A DNA stretch of 64,000 nt from Malus domestica (lineage: Eukaryota; Streptophyta; Magnoliopsida; Rosales; Rosaceae): positions 2,491,501 to 2,555,500 of the forward strand of contig NC_091665.1 of NCBI RefSeq assembly GCF_042453785.1, read 5' to 3'. Position 1 is the stretch's first letter, and the number at the start of each line of letters is the position of its first letter. The notes beneath the pieces were generated by a model that did not search any database, was not told where the DNA came from, and saw only the letters and a list, made by a program, of their open reading frames with translations. Below, piece after piece: positions 1 through 13,123 of the stretch. The translations under genes and the position numbers were made by a program.

Positions 1-943
1 CCATTTTCAAACACAGATCTAACGGACCTGCAACTCTTCGCCAGACAACTTTTGAATTCGATCTCTCCTCATTCGATTCGTTGTCGGTATTTTGGTCCTT
101 CACTCATAACTCCACCAATATGCTCCTGGAGAAGAATCAGTTGCCGCCATGTTTCTGCTAGACTGCTTCTACGGATTGTGGTGGAAGGAGGCCAAGATTA
201 TATTTCTAGGTTTGGATGGCGATTGGAATGATCTGGGGACTAGGTTGCTTTGGACGGAGAAAAAAGATGGGGAGGGAGAGAATAGAAAAATGGAGAATTG
301 TTATGAAAAAAAGAATGGAGTATACTAATAATATAATATTAATATATATAGATTAAATAATATAATATTAGGATTTGTTAATTATTCTACTTTTTAGTCT
401 GACACTACACCAAACGTTTCACTAAGTCAGTCCAACTTAGTCTAGTCTAAGCCAGTCCAGCTTATTCCTTGAACCTAATTCAGTCCAAGATAGTCTCATA
501 CAACAAACACACCTAAAAAGACAAAATCATGCATAATGAGATAAATCAAAGAAAAGAAAACCCATACGCAACTAGTTATTATGAGGGTATATACTATAGA
601 ATTCTACCCAATAATTGTCACAAAAAAATTGCTAAAAGGTGAAAGTACATAATAAATGCATGGTATTTTATTTTTGAGAAAGTTAGAGCAATAATTTCTG
701 AATTTTAATCTAATTGAAGCTTTGATTTTGAACTAAAAATTCGTAATTATTGGTTCCTAAATTTGTCAAAATGTGGAATATTAGTCATTTTCGTTAACTA
801 TGTTCAATATTCCTTCCAAACCAGTTGCAGACTACAGTGGAGCAACATGAGCTTGATTCCAAAGATTTTCAAAAAACCCCTTCAAGATTTTCACTTCGTT
901 AACTTCAGTATCTCTCCAAAAACTCACCACTCCTTCAAGGACC
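1..943. other. Left flank, no gene recognised
   Basis: AT-rich DNA with only short open frames. No recognisable protein, tRNA or complete repeat was seen. A stretch at about 400-490 with repeated 'cagtcca/tagtcta' words resembles the subterminal part of a TIR transposon, but no matching second end was found, so it may be a remnant. Confidence 0.5.
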
Positions 944-948
944 AATGA
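944..948. repeat. Target-site duplication AATGA (left)
   Basis: The 5 bp AATGA immediately before the left LTR is repeated exactly at 10296-10300 after the right LTR, as expected from gypsy-type integration. Confidence 0.9.
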
Positions 949-3569
949 TGACACACCCCGTCCCGAAGGAAGGGTATGCTGGCCGTCACGTGAGAGTGAC
1001 GTAACCATTTACACAGCTCGGAAGCTTTAAAGATACAATTACTAAGATATAACACCCGAGGGTGAATCCTATTTTTGTGAATTTTGTCAGAACACTGTTG
1101 GATTCCTCGTGGCCACCAAAGCTCTGCTAACTTGAACCTGGAGGGGCGCAAAACAAAATTGAGTGGGTCAGTAAAACAAAGTTTTTCGAAAACTTTTCAT
1201 TTAAAACATTTCTAACCCCTCGCTGTAAAACCTGTATACTTTCCTAGAAAATAGCATATATATATAAACATATATATAAGCAAAAATCTCAAATCATAAT
1301 CCTTTAACACTTTTCAGAAAAATATGTCATGCCAAGTGTCAAAAACATAATCAGAATGTAGCAATATCAATCAGGTGAAATAATAAGTCAACCGGAGACC
1401 CTACAATGGTCCTGTACGGCTGATTCTAAGGCTCAACATCCAATCCAACCGGAGTCACCTCGGTGACCTGTACGATCTAACTCTGCACGTCACTCGGAAC
1501 TACATAAGGTAGTCTATACGATGACAGGTGTATAAATACGCTCTAGTGCTTCTCACATCAATCATCAGCGCGCATATCAAAGGTCACCCACCAGTCGAAA
1601 CCCCTCTAATGGTCTGTACGACTGGCATGTCGGAACCCTTACATGGTCTGTACGACATCCACCTACTTGGATCCAAGGCGAGCGTGCGGTGTGGTGAATA
1701 ACAATATAAGCACTATCACCTAGGTGCAGGTCATGAGCTTTTCAATGCAATTCATGTAAAATAACTCATCTGAATAATAATAAAACTCACCTGTGCGTCC
1801 ACCGCACCAACTCACATATGTATACGCATCAATTATCAATTCATATAACTCATATCATCCATATCATTCATTTTATGCATGTATGGCATTTTAGAAACAT
1901 ACTTTCATTAAAACTCAATTTCTGGGAAAATTCATAGTATATATGTATAAATAGAAAGTACTGCCCACTCACCTGGAGTTCGCCCAACAACTCCCTAGCA
2001 CCACGCATCAAGGCGTCATGACGATCAGCGCCTAGAACAATAATCAAATCCAACCTCAGAAATCATGCCGATAGAATACATAACTTATATAAGACACGTC
2101 ACTACGTAGTTCGATCCGAATGATATGCAACTCAGATTTCAAATCCATAACTTCCAGAGGTCCACAATATACCTCTAGGACAACATCCTAAAATTTCATT
2201 ACCATCCAACAGTCGGATCTCCGTAAATTTCCAAAACTAAGTGACGGTTAACATTCTATTTTATGAACTTACAACTCCAATTCCGGAAGATCCGTAAATC
2301 GGATTCTCAATCCGTAAGTTCCTATAATCCTCAAATATTACGTATTATAACGTGTCAAAGTTTGGTGACGATCCAACGGTCGGATCATCAATTCACATTT
2401 TCACCTAACCACGAATCGAAACGAACTTAGATTCAATTACTCAATTTACGTCCATCAATTATCAAAACTGAACCTAGAACCTTAAACACATACTAAGAAT
2501 GACATTGGCGGGCCATTGGCCACGGGCCGCCGCGGGTGGCGGTTGGCCGCCCCGGCTCGTCGGAAAATTCAACTATTTCCAAAAATTACCAAAATTTGCA
2601 GATTTGAAGATCTCAATGAGTAGAGCAACTTTCATACCTGTGGCTAAGGCCAATTTGGCCTGGAAGAGTTCCAATTTCACCAAAATCTGTGCGGACCCTA
2701 GAATTGGGTGAGTTCCAATTCGACCTCCAAACTTGTTCCAACGCCCCTACTACCTATTGGGCTTTGTTCCATGTCCTAAGGGGATGCTATGGGTGGTGGC
2801 AATTGGAAGAAATTGCTTCGGGATTGGGTGATTCGAAGCCAAAGCCGCCGCACCCCTTCTTGCGGTTTTCTCCATTTTCAAAGCCAAATCTCTCCAAATT
2901 TGAGATGGAATGGATAGAGGAAGGCTCCTAGAGTGTTTCCCATGAAGTTTCTTGAAGCAATTCGCCGGAAAAACTGGTGAAAATCACCGAAAATCGGCAT
3001 GGGTGCCAACCGGGTCAAAAATGGGCCACGGGGATCCCCCGCGTCTCTCTCTCCCTCCTTTCCTCCTTTCCTCCTTCTTGGTTGGCCAGCCCTTCCTCTC
3101 TCTTCTCCTGATTCGCTGGACTCCCTCCTTTCTCTCCCGGAGCTCTGGCTCTCTCTTCTTCTGGTTGGGCAGTTTCTGCCCAATCCTAATATTCTTCTTC
3201 TTCTTCTAACGCACACACCCACACCAAAAACCTTAATTCATTTAAATTTATTTATTTTTGTTTTTCCTTACATCCAAGCCATCCATTTATTCTTCATTAA
3301 ATCTGGGCCATCCAAATTTTTAATAATAGAATTTATAAAATGCCCAAACTTCAAACTTTAAAATCTTTTTCGTTATAACTTCAAATAACAAACCGTCTGC
3401 GCCCACGTGTCCGTAACGACGAGTACTACGAGGATATGTCAAGAAAACAAATCTTAGATGGCACGACATGATGATTAACCTCGAATAATGCACGTACCTC
3501 AAAGGGTATTTTTGTAAAATCCTTTATTAAAACTTTAAAAATTCTTAAAATTAGGGACGGGCTGTCACA
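949..3569 (-). repeat. 3' LTR of the Tekay-like element
   Basis: 2621 bp direct repeat of 7658-10295. In plus orientation it begins TGACACACCCCG and ends GGCTGTCACA. Inside it, at about 1380-1690, lie degenerate repeats of about 35 bp built on 'GTCGGAACCC...TGGTCTGTACGAC'. It lacks a short insertion found in the other LTR near 9745 and one copy of a 'cctcctttc' unit, which explains the 17 bp length difference. All open frames inside are non-coding shadows. Confidence 0.95.
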
Positions 3570-3599
3570 ATCTACCCACCTTAAAGAAATTTCGTCCTC

Positions 3600-4590
3600 G
3601 AAATTTACACAATCTTTACAATCCATCAATATCCATAAACAACCCGAAACACATATCTCTCATTCGATTCTCTGACTTCTAAGTAGCTTCTTCCACTGAA
3701 AGATTCCTCCATAAACTTTCACCAAACTCATAGTCTTATTTCTCAGTACATCATCTTTCTAATACAAGATAGGCACTGGCTCCTCATCATACGTCAAATC
3801 CAGATTGACTTCCAAAGGTTGAGGAGGTATCACTTGTAAAGGATATGTGGTTTAATGTCGAAGTATCGAAACATGAAACATATCGTATCGTGCCCTTTCG
3901 TTGACTCTGGAGGCAACTCAAGCCTGAACGTAACTTCACCGACTCTTTCGATGATCACATATGGTCCGATGTATCTAGGACTTACTTGTTTTTCTTTTTA
4001 AAACGAATCATACTTTTCCAAGGTGATAATTTCAAACTCATTCGATCACCTACATATACATCCGGTCAGTGGCATGTTTGTCTGCTAAGCTCTTCAGCCG
4101 ATCCTGGCTCACTTCCAGGTTAGACTTAATTACTTGAATATTCTGAATAGTCTCCTCTACTAACTCAGGGCCTTGAATACCATCCGTCCCCAATTCTAAC
4201 AATTTCGAAACACAAGACACAGCTTTCCACGGCCTTATGGCGTTACTCTAGGGAACAAACTGAAGGGACCAACATACCCAAGAAGTTTAACAGATCCCAA
4301 GTCTCTTTTTCCATAAAACAAATAAATAACTGTTGCGCTTGTCTGGAAAGGTTGATGTCCTCATACTGAAGTAACATGCGCTGACGTCACAAGTCGATCA
4401 ATTATTATTCAAATTCCAACCTAACTATTTTGTATACGAGGAAGCTTGTCCATGAAATCCATAGTAATATTCTCCCATTTCCGTCGTGGAATGGAAAATG
4501 ACTACATTATTCCAAAAGACTTATTTCTTTCTGCTTTAACCTGATGACGGATGATACGCCTACTAACATACTCCGCCATTTCTCTTTTCA
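3600..4590 (-). pseudogene. Degenerate integrase core and C-terminal region (Tekay-like element)
   Basis: Minus-strand translation shows broken pieces. At about 4400-4570 there are words typical of the start of the gypsy integrase core ('WENITMDF', 'DKLPR', 'DRL'). At about 3850-4190 there is the linker and C-terminal region ('LVEETIQNIQVIKS', 'SLADKHATD', 'LKLSPWK'). The stretch between the two blocks does not read as an intact DDE core, so a deletion or rearrangement is likely. Several stops and frame changes interrupt the sequence. It cannot encode an active integrase. Confidence 0.75.
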
Positions 4591-4597
4591 TACTCGG

Positions 4598-5190
4598 TCA
4601 ATAGTAAAATGTTCGAATGATAAGATACGTTTTAATACCTTCAGGATGCCTTGCATAAGCTGCACCGTACGCTTCGTCCATAACTGGTTTCTTTAATTCC
4701 ATAACATTAGGTATAAACACCTTATTCTCTTGCATAAGCTTGCCATCTGATTCTCTAACTCTAAGGTCTTTCTTTTTCCCGTTATTCCTTGCTTTAAATA
4801 AATTCTTGAATTTCTTCGTCAAATGCTTGAGTCTCGAGTACGATCTACCAAATGGGTCCAACTTGGAAATTAGCAAGGCTTCTTCTCGATTTTCGATACC
4901 CAACTTTACTCCAGTAGATCTCAAATTCACAAGAAGATGAACATAGCAAGCGTACCAAGCATTAATTCTCACTGGGGTCTTCCTACTAAATGCATCAGCC
5001 ACAACATTAGCTCGACCACCCTAGTCGCACAATCATAATCACTAAGCAACTCAATCCACCTTTGTTGCCTAAGATTAATATCTCTCCGCGTAAACATATA
5101 TTGGAGACCCTTATGATTCATTAAAATCTTGCATTTCTCACCAATAATATAATGTCTCCATAACTTCAAAGTAAGAATGATAGCTGCCAA
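4598..5190 (-). pseudogene. Degenerate RNase H and integrase zinc-finger region (Tekay-like element)
   Basis: The frame at 4969-5190 contains the end of a Ty3/gypsy RNase H: 'KLWRHYIIGEKCKI' and 'DHKGLQY'-like wording (here NHKGLQYMFTRRDINLRQQRW), then 'ELLSDYDC'. The frame at 4598-5002 continues from 'ADAFSRK' through the linker to an HHCC-like region ('VMDEAYGAAYARHPEGIKTY'). The join between them is frameshifted. This is the normal pol order on the minus strand. Confidence 0.8.
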
Positions 5191-5199
5191 TTCTCACAA

Positions 5200-6361
5200 G
5201 TAGGGTAATTCATCTCATGAGATCTCAATGGCCATGAAGCATAGGCAATCATCATACCATGTTGCATCAACACGCATCCAAGAACATTCAAAGAAGTATC
5301 ACTATAGACCACATAATTACCACTATCGTCTGGGAGTGCGAAAACAGATGCATGAGTGAGGGAATACTTTACTTGTTGAAGCTCTACTCACAATTTTTTT
5401 CCCACTCAAACTTAACCTCTTTTCTCATCAATCTCGCCAAGGGCAAAGCAATGATTGAAAAATCTTGGACGAACTATCAATAATAACCTGCTAAGCCAAG
5501 AAAACTCTGAATCTTAGTGACGTTTCGCAATTGTTCCAAGTTCTCAATCGCTACTACCTTTTTAAGAATCCACTTGAATACTTTACGTAGAAATAACATG
5601 TCTAAAAAAATGTCACTTGATTTATCCAACATTAGCATTTGCTAAACTTAGCATATATCGACGTTCCCTCAATCTTTGCAACACCAATTTAAAATATCTA
5701 GCATGCTCCGCTCTAATCTTATCAATCTCGTCAATGGCAACAACAACAAACCGGTCTAGATATCACTGGAATACTTCCTTCAGCAAACTCATAAAAGTAG
5801 CAGGTGCATTCGTCACTCCGTATGGCATCACTAACTTGAAATGACCATAACAAGTCCTGAATTCAGTCTTATGAACATCCTCACTGCTAATCTTCAGCTA
5901 ATATTGTCCAGACCTCCAGTCAATCTCAGAAAATACACAGGCGCCTCAGAGTTGATCAAATAATCATCAATACACAACAATGGATAACGGCTCTCAATCG
6001 TTACCCGATTCAATTACCTAATATCAATGCCTAGCCTTAATGTCCACTTTCTTCCTCACAAATAAACTGGAGCTTTTCCAATGTGATGTATTAAGTTGAA
6101 TGGAACTTTTAACTCAACCTGAACCAATCTCTAACATAAGATTTGCACCTAGAGACAATTCAATAGTGAAACCCACATCTCTGCCTGGCGGCAATCTAGG
6201 TAAGTCATCTGGGAATACACCAGGAAAATGTCTAACCATCTTTACATCTTCCATACTATTAGGATCAACATCATTTAGCACCATATGAACTAAATATCTT
6301 GGCAGCCTTTTGATAACAATCTTCTTTGCTCTCTCAACAGGAATAATGGCATGACTCACTC
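5200..6361 (-). pseudogene. Degenerate reverse transcriptase region (Tekay-like element)
   Basis: The frame at 6114-6359 carries the conserved stretch just ahead of the RT domain ('VRHFPGVFPDDLPRLPPGRDVGFTIEL'-type wording, shown here only as landmarks). A catalytic box reading C-I-D-D is visible on the minus strand at 5963-5974, where the family has Y/F-I-D-D. Stops and shifts break the domain into short frames, so no functional enzyme is expected. Confidence 0.8.
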
Positions 6362-7640
6362 CACTTTGCTTACCCCCAAGAGTAACCTCTAGTCATCCAG
6401 GTCGACAAAAATTAACTGATTCCCCATAGCAATCTAGCTTGGCACATTTATACTGCACCCATTTTGTGCCAGAAATCACCTCAAAATCCACAATATCCAA
6501 CGGAATAAAATTCACTGGCATGACATTTTTCACCATCACTGGACACCCTGAATAGCACCATACTATCGTAGGATGACCTACATGTTTACTTGCTTAACGA
6601 ATCCAACAAATAAGTTATGGGTATTACAGTCTGCAGCCCGCAATAACGATAACTCACTGTCGTCTCGATAAGTAAGCAACAATTCTTAAGGGTGCAATAT
6701 TACCATTTTACTCCTCACAGGGAAAATACATATATACGCCTTGATCGTACTCATTCACTACTTCCTTTGGCAACATCGTCAATAATAAGAATTATATCAG
6801 CCGGAGTCAGCTAAAATGACATGTACAGCTGAGTCTACAACTCAACCATCCATGCTAGCACATAAGTCAGAGTCACATATAGTGACCTGTACGACTTACT
6901 CGTCAATTTTCCAAGTGATATGTCAAGGAAGACTGTTGGTTAACAACTGATCCCAGGGACAATTCATACCTCTATGTCTCATCTAACCACATGAACACAT
7001 TCACAACTTCCCACACTCTCCAAGTGCCTAATATTGTACCTACGGCGCAAATATACATTTCCTCTACCAGAGTCATCTTGTCTCAAAAATCTAGGTTCAC
7101 TAGTAAATCTATCACTTCGCCTCGAACCAGTGGCACTAAAACCTCAGCTGGGAAAATTAGCTCTAATTTCACTTCCTTTGAAGCTCTGAGTCTTCCGAGG
7201 TCTTTGATATGACGAATCTTTAACTTTATCGTCTTATTCTGATTCTCATTCCTTTCTTATTCCTCTTTACTCTCGCTGATCATATTCTCAAAGTCCTCAA
7301 AGCCCAACAACATCTCGTAAACTCCTGGTAAAAAGTACAATGGATAGTGGTCGCCAAAGAACGCCACTTCTTCTTATTATCCAGCCAAAAACGACATAAC
7401 ACCTCGACCGGATTAGCAACAACATCTGAATGGAAACAAGGCAAGTCTGTATTCAAATTTAACTTATAACCAGTCTCAAAGGTTCCTTTAGATAATAGAC
7501 TGAATCACAATGGCAATAGTTTCCCCCCAAACTACTATATCAGGGAAATTAGGCTCATCCGAACTACGTGGCTCGGTACGAGGCGGTATAGTTCTGACAG
7601 AAGACACTAGGAAATTCTCAACATGTCCAGAATTGCAACC
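6362..7640 (-). pseudogene. Decayed gag/protease region (Tekay-like element)
   Basis: Just inside the primer site the minus strand at about 7480-7600 reads 'PPRTEPRSSDEPNFPDI' followed by 'ETIAIVIQS', close to the start of Tekay/Del-type gag. A stop follows soon after. From 6400 to 7450 I could not read a continuous gag or protease. At 6830-6910 there are two units resembling the 35 bp LTR motif ('GGAGTCA...GTGACCTGTACGACTTA'). Confidence 0.6.
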
Positions 7641-7655
7641 TAGGCTCTGATACCA
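7641..7655 (-). other. Primer-binding site, initiator Met-tRNA
   Basis: On the minus strand, two bases after the 5' LTR ends, the sequence reads TGGTATCAGAGCCTA. This is the standard complement of the 3' end of plant initiator tRNA-Met used by many gypsy and copia elements. It fixes the orientation of the element. Confidence 0.9.
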
Positions 7656-7657
7656 AC

Positions 7658-10295
7658 TGACACACCCCGTCCCGAAGGAAGGGTATGCTGGCCGTCACGT
7701 GAGAGTGACGTAACCATTTACACAGCTCGGAAGCTTTAAAGATACAATTACTGAGATATAACACCCGAGGGTGAATCCTACTTTTGTGAATTTTGTCAGA
7801 ACACCGTTGGATTCCTCGTGGCCACCAAAGCTCTGCTAACTTGAACCTGGAGGGGCGCAAAACAAAATTGAGTGGGTCAGTAAAACAAAGTTTTTCGAAA
7901 ACTTTTCATTTAAAACATTTCTAACCCCTCGCTGTAAAACCTGTATACTTTCCTAGAAAATAGCATATATATATAAACATATATATAAGCAAAAATCTCA
8001 AATCATAATCCTTTAACACTTTTCAGAAAAATATGCCATGCCAAGTGTCAAAAACATAATCAGAATGCAGCAATATCAATCAGGTGAAATAATAAGTCAA
8101 CCGGAGACCCTACAATGGTCCTGTACGGCTGATTCTAAGGCTCAACATCCAATCCAACCGGAGTCACCTCGGTGACCTGTACGATCTAACTCTGCACGTC
8201 ACTCGGAACTACATAAGGTAGTATATACGATGACAGGTGTATAAATACGCTCTAGTGCTTCTCACATCAATCATCAGCGCGTATATCTAAGGTCACCCAC
8301 CAGTCGGAACCCCTCTAATGGTCTGTACGACTGGCATGTCGGAACCCTCACATGGTCTGTATGACATCCACCTACTTGGATCCAAGGCGAGCGTGCGGTG
8401 TGGTGAATAACAATATAAGCACTATCACCTAGGTGCAGGTCATAAGCTTTTCAATGCAATTCATGTAAAATAACTCTTCTGAATAATAATAAAACTCACA
8501 TGTGCGTCCACCGCACCAACTCACATATGTTTACGCATCAATTATCAATTCATATAACTCATATCATCCATATCATTCATTTTATGCATGTATGGCATTT
8601 TAGAAACATATTTTCATTAAAACTCAATTTCTGAGAAAATTCATAGTATATAGGTATAAATAGAAAGTACTGCCCACTCACCTGGAGTTCGCCCAACAAC
8701 TCCCTAGCACCACACATCAAGGCGTCATGACGATCAGCGCCTAGAACAATAATCAAATCCAACCTCAGAAATCATGTCGATAGAATACATAACTTATATA
8801 AGACACGTCACTACGTAGTTCGATCCGAATGATCTGAAACTCAGATTTCAAATCCATAACTTCCAGAGGTCCACAATAAACCTCTAGGACAACATCCTAA
8901 AATTTCATTACCATCCAACGGTCGGATCTCCGTAAACTTCCAAAACTAAGTGACGGTTAACATTCTATTTTATGAACTTACAACTCCAATTCCGGAAGAT
9001 CCGTAAATCGGATTCCCAATCCGTAAGTTCCTATAATCTTCAAATATTACGTATTATAACGTGTCAAAGTTTGGTGACGATCCAACGGTCAGATCGTCAA
9101 TTCACATTTTCACCTAACCACGAATCGAAATGAACTTAGATTCAATTACTCAATTTACGTCCATCAATTATCAAAACTAAACTTAGAACCTTAAACACAT
9201 GCTAAGAATGACATTGGCGGGCCATTGGCCACGGGCCGCCGCGGGTGGCGGTTGGCCGCCCCGGCTCGCCGGAAAATTCAACTATTTCCAAAAATTACCA
9301 AAATTTGCAGATTTGAAGATCTCAATGAGTAGAGCAACTTTCATACCTGTGGCCAAGTCCAATTTGGCCTGGAAGAGCTCCAATTTTACCAAACTCCGTG
9401 CGGACCCTAGAATTGGGTGAGTTCCAATTCGACCTCCAAACTTGTTCCAACGCCCCTACTACCTATTGGGCTTTGTTCCAGGTCCTAAGGGGATGCTATG
9501 GGTGGTGGCAATTGGAAGAAATTGCTTCGGGATTGGGTGATTCGAAGCCAAAGCCGCCGCACCCCTTCTTGCGGTTTTCTCCATTTTCAAAGCCAAATCT
9601 CTCCAAATTTGAGATGGAATGGATAGAGGAAGGCTCCTAGAGTGTTTCCCATGAAGTTTCTTGAAGCAATTCGCCGGAAAAACGGGTGAAAATCACCGAA
9701 AATCGGCATGGGTGCCAACCGGGTCAAAAATGGGCCAAGGGGATCCGGCCGATCCCCCGCGTCTCTCTCTCCCTCCTTTCCTCCTTTCCTCCTTTCCTCC
9801 TTCCTGGTTGGCCAGCCCTTCCTCTCTCTTCTCCTGATTCGCTGGACTCCCTCCTTTCTCTCCCGGAGCTCTGGCTCTCTCTTCTTCTGGTTGGGCAGTT
9901 TCTGCCCAATCCTAATATTCTTCTTCTTCTTCTAACGCACACACCCACACCAAAAACCTTAATTCATTTAAATTTATTTATTTTTGTTTTTCCTTACATC
10001 CAAGCCATCCATTTATTCTTCATTAAATCTGGGCCATCCAAATTTTTAATAATAGAATTTATAAAATGCCCAAACTTCAAACTTTAAAATCTTTTTCGTT
10101 ATAACTTCAAATAACAAACCGTCTGCGCCCACGTGTCCGTAACGACGAGTACTACGAGGATATGTCAAGAAAACAAATCTTAGATGGCACGACATGATGA
10201 TTAACCTCGAATAATGCACGTACCTCAAAGGGCATTTTTGTAAAATCCTTTATTAAAACTTTAAAAATTCTTAAAATTAGGGACAGGCTGTCACA
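7658..10295 (-). repeat. 5' LTR of the Tekay-like element
   Basis: 2638 bp direct copy of 949-3569. It carries an extra 'ccggccgatcc'-like insertion near 9745 and an extra pyrimidine unit near 9785. TG/CA ends are intact. Confidence 0.95.
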
Positions 10296-10300
10296 AATGA
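10296..10300. repeat. Target-site duplication AATGA (right)
   Basis: Exact partner of 944-948. Confidence 0.9.
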
Positions 10301-10472
10301 ACACGAGTATTTAGTCAGGGATCAAAGTTCCAATTGATTGAAAATTCAGAGATCATTTCTCTAATTTCTCTTTATTTTTTATTTTTTAAGTACTTGCTTA
10401 AGTATGTTCGTTGCTTCTATTTGATTTATTCAATTCGACGACAAAAAGTAAAAGAGTATGCATGCATGAAGA

Positions 10473-11208
10473 CAAGGGCGGAGCTAGGTTTTTTTTCTTG
10501 GGTGGGCTAGCTGAAAATAGTACCATAAAATCATATGTTTATTTTTTTGCTTATATAGAATTATATAATAATCAATATAAAAGAACAATAACATAATATA
10601 AACTATTCTCAAAATCATAACCCTAACCGATAAATTCAAGGACCATATAAATAATTAACCTACTAATTAAATCAAGAATAAGTAAATAAAGAGATTAAGA
10701 ACTTACCAAAGGTGACATTCATTGAAAATTTGCAACGGAAAGTAAGGAATTGCGGAGATAGGGATTTAATTGTGGATTTAAATAAATTAATTGTATTTTC
10801 TTCAGTAAGAAGCATAGAGGCTAAATTACATACAGTAAATGGTCTTTTTCTTTAAAGAATAAGATAAAGGGGGACTGGAGATAGAACTAATTTATAACTT
10901 TTAGCATAAAATGCATTATTTACTACCTATCCACTACTAAATATACATGAAATAATAATATGTATTGAAATTAAGTAGGCTATAAGCATGAGTTTACAAA
11001 AGAATAGATCTATTCACAAATCCATTTTTACTTCTAACACAACCTTATTAATATTTTGTCAGTGATAATCTTCAATTCATTCAATCTGAACAACCGACAA
11101 TTGAGAGAGGTGTGTAAGAAGTAAAAATGAGTGTTTGGATAGCACTACCCTTACAGAAAATCTCCCTGGGCTATAGCCCACCTTAGCCTTGTGGGTGGCT
11201 ACGCCATT
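10473..11208. mobile_element. Non-autonomous TIR element (CAAGGGCGGAGC-type ends)
   Basis: The left end reads CAAGGGCGGAGCTAGG followed by GGGTGGGCTA. The right end, reverse-complemented, reads AATGGCGTAGCCACCC and then GGTGGGCTATAGCC. GAAGA occurs on both sides (10468-10472, 11209-11213) and may be the target duplication. No transposase is visible in the AT-rich interior. Termini of the form '(A)GGCGGAGCYAGG' are common in plant DNA transposons; the superfamily is not certain. Confidence 0.6.
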
Positions 11209-11213
11209 GAAGA

Positions 11214-13123
11214 GAAAAAAATTGTGTGTGATTATCTTTTTTTAAAATAAAAAAATATATAATTTTCATAGAGTCAATCATGCAAACTTTTTCATGTGTA
11301 AAGAAGATGATAAGAGAATGTATCAAGACGAGAAGGTGTGCAGGATTCATGAACAAGATAGTAAATAAAATTTGTTCCCCCTATAAGGCTATATGGAAGA
11401 AGACACAAACACAAAGATATGATATAACATGTAGATGAAAACTAGATAAGGGCAAAAGAACATACCAAAAGATACGCACGCAATATGCACCACCAAAAAT
11501 AATAACCAAAATTTTGATTTCTGACATCCACTAGAAACACCACTCATGCATTTCTGAAAGCTGAAGTGAAAGGAGATAAGAATGCTTTCACTTTTTTGTC
11601 CAGAAAAAGGGATTATCTGTGATTTAATTTGTTAAAGTGTGAGACCGAATGATCAAGCATTGATCGACGTCGTTTTGTCGCGTCTACACCAATCTCGCAT
11701 CCGAATTTAGTAGGATTCGTCTATCAAATACAACAATTCCACGTCGAACCGTCCAGTCAAGGAGGAATAAAAGTAACCATTCAAACAATTATTATTTTAA
11801 AGAATACTAAATTTTTTCATCTCCAGCTACTAGGGCTAAATTTTTCTTTCCTGGCTCGAGCTGCCTACATGCCTTCCCTCGCTTTCAGGAAGGAACAAAG
11901 TCCTTATTTCCCGCTAACGTTATATTATTTGACCATACAAACGCCATGGTCAATTCATATACTTAGGCAATCTTTTGCAATCCGATCCCTACTCATAATC
12001 CTATGCAATTCCAGTAACCAAACGTGCTCTCAAGGCTTAAAAACGACTTGGCCCCCAACATCTAACGTGTGGGAAAGCCACATCACTTAGATCTAATTAT
12101 ATAATGAAATCTATATCAGAAAAACAATTAAATGAATTATTTAGTTTAAACTATGAATTTCCTTTAAAGATAAAAAAGAAATGCTTCGAATGATAAACTG
12201 GATTGGTAATGATCCACCTAAATAATTTAAGGTGCTTAATTAGCTACCTAAATTGCTATTAAGGGATGAAGGTCTTTCTTATCTGCCACAATGTTAACAT
12301 CAGTAGTTACCAATTTCTAAAGGTTGCGTTCTTAACTGAAAAACAGACACTATGGCCCATATTATTTTTTGTATTTTGAGAGAAGCAAAGTCAATGTATA
12401 TCGTGTGCTTTGCTTCTCTATTTTTCACGTCATATGTTGTATAGTGTCATCTAAAACAAAAACAAATGAACTGGACTTGGTTGCTGTAAATTCAGTAGCA
12501 ATTGCTGCTTACACCCAATTCCGATTAGACATGTGTTCAAATTTTGATTTTTTTAATCAAAACTCGAATTCTTTAGCAACGAAGTTAAATCCAAAACAAA
12601 TAAACTAGCTAGCTAGCAATACGATCTGACCTCCCAAGTTAGAAGTTGCTTTTGGTTTCTGCCAACTGCAAAATGACAAGAAGTTTGCCTATTTATCCCA
12701 TCAATTTGCAGTCTGCTACTGATTTTTCTCCTATTGCCAATTTTCTCTATCAACCATATCAATCGTCATTTTCCGCTACTGTATTGCTTACCGTTATCTA
12801 ATATTCCATCCAAAAAAGTCACATTTTTGTCATTAAGTGTGTTTCGTTATTTGTAAGTTAATATTTCATTTCTTGAAATTGGACATTTTTACAAAAAGTA
12901 GATGAAATATTGTTAAACATGATTTTAGGTGGGCAATTGCCCATTAATAACAATTTAGGAGGAATTTGATCAATATAAAAAGTTCAAAGAAAAAATGGGC
13001 ATTGAAATACAAATTTAAAGAAAAAATTGGCAAAATGCTCAAAGAATGTAAATAATTAAAGATCAATTGAAAAAGGTAGAGATTTCGTCTTAGTGACAAT
13101 CTATAAGCAGCAGCATAATGCTT
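11214..13123. other. Intergenic DNA, nothing recognised
   Basis: AT-rich sequence with only short open frames lacking codon structure. No repeat with defined ends was identified. Confidence 0.5.

Larger units (their letters stand above)
949..10295 (-). mobile_element. Full-length Ty3/gypsy (Tekay/Del-like chromovirus) LTR retrotransposon, defective
   Basis: Two direct copies of about 2.6 kb bound a 4.1 kb interior. Both LTRs start TG and end CA in element orientation, and the whole is flanked by the identical 5 bp AATGA (944-948 and 10296-10300). A primer-binding site complementary to initiator methionine tRNA lies next to the right-hand LTR, so that copy is the 5' LTR and the element reads on the minus strand. 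The interior keeps decayed gag, reverse transcriptase, RNase H and integrase in canonical Ty3/gypsy order. Long LTRs, a Met-tRNA primer and the gag wording near the primer site are typical of the Tekay/Del clade. The LTRs differ by roughly 1-2% by eye (about 15 mismatches in the first 870 bp), so insertion is recent, yet the interior is full of stops. It was probably already non-autonomous when it moved. Confidence 0.93.

Noticed and set aside
2878-3361. Overlapping open frames of 75-133 codons on both strands in the LTRs (repeated at 9686-10087)
   Set aside because: They lie wholly inside the 2.6 kb LTR, are pyrimidine-rich with low-complexity translation, and differ by indels between the two LTR copies.
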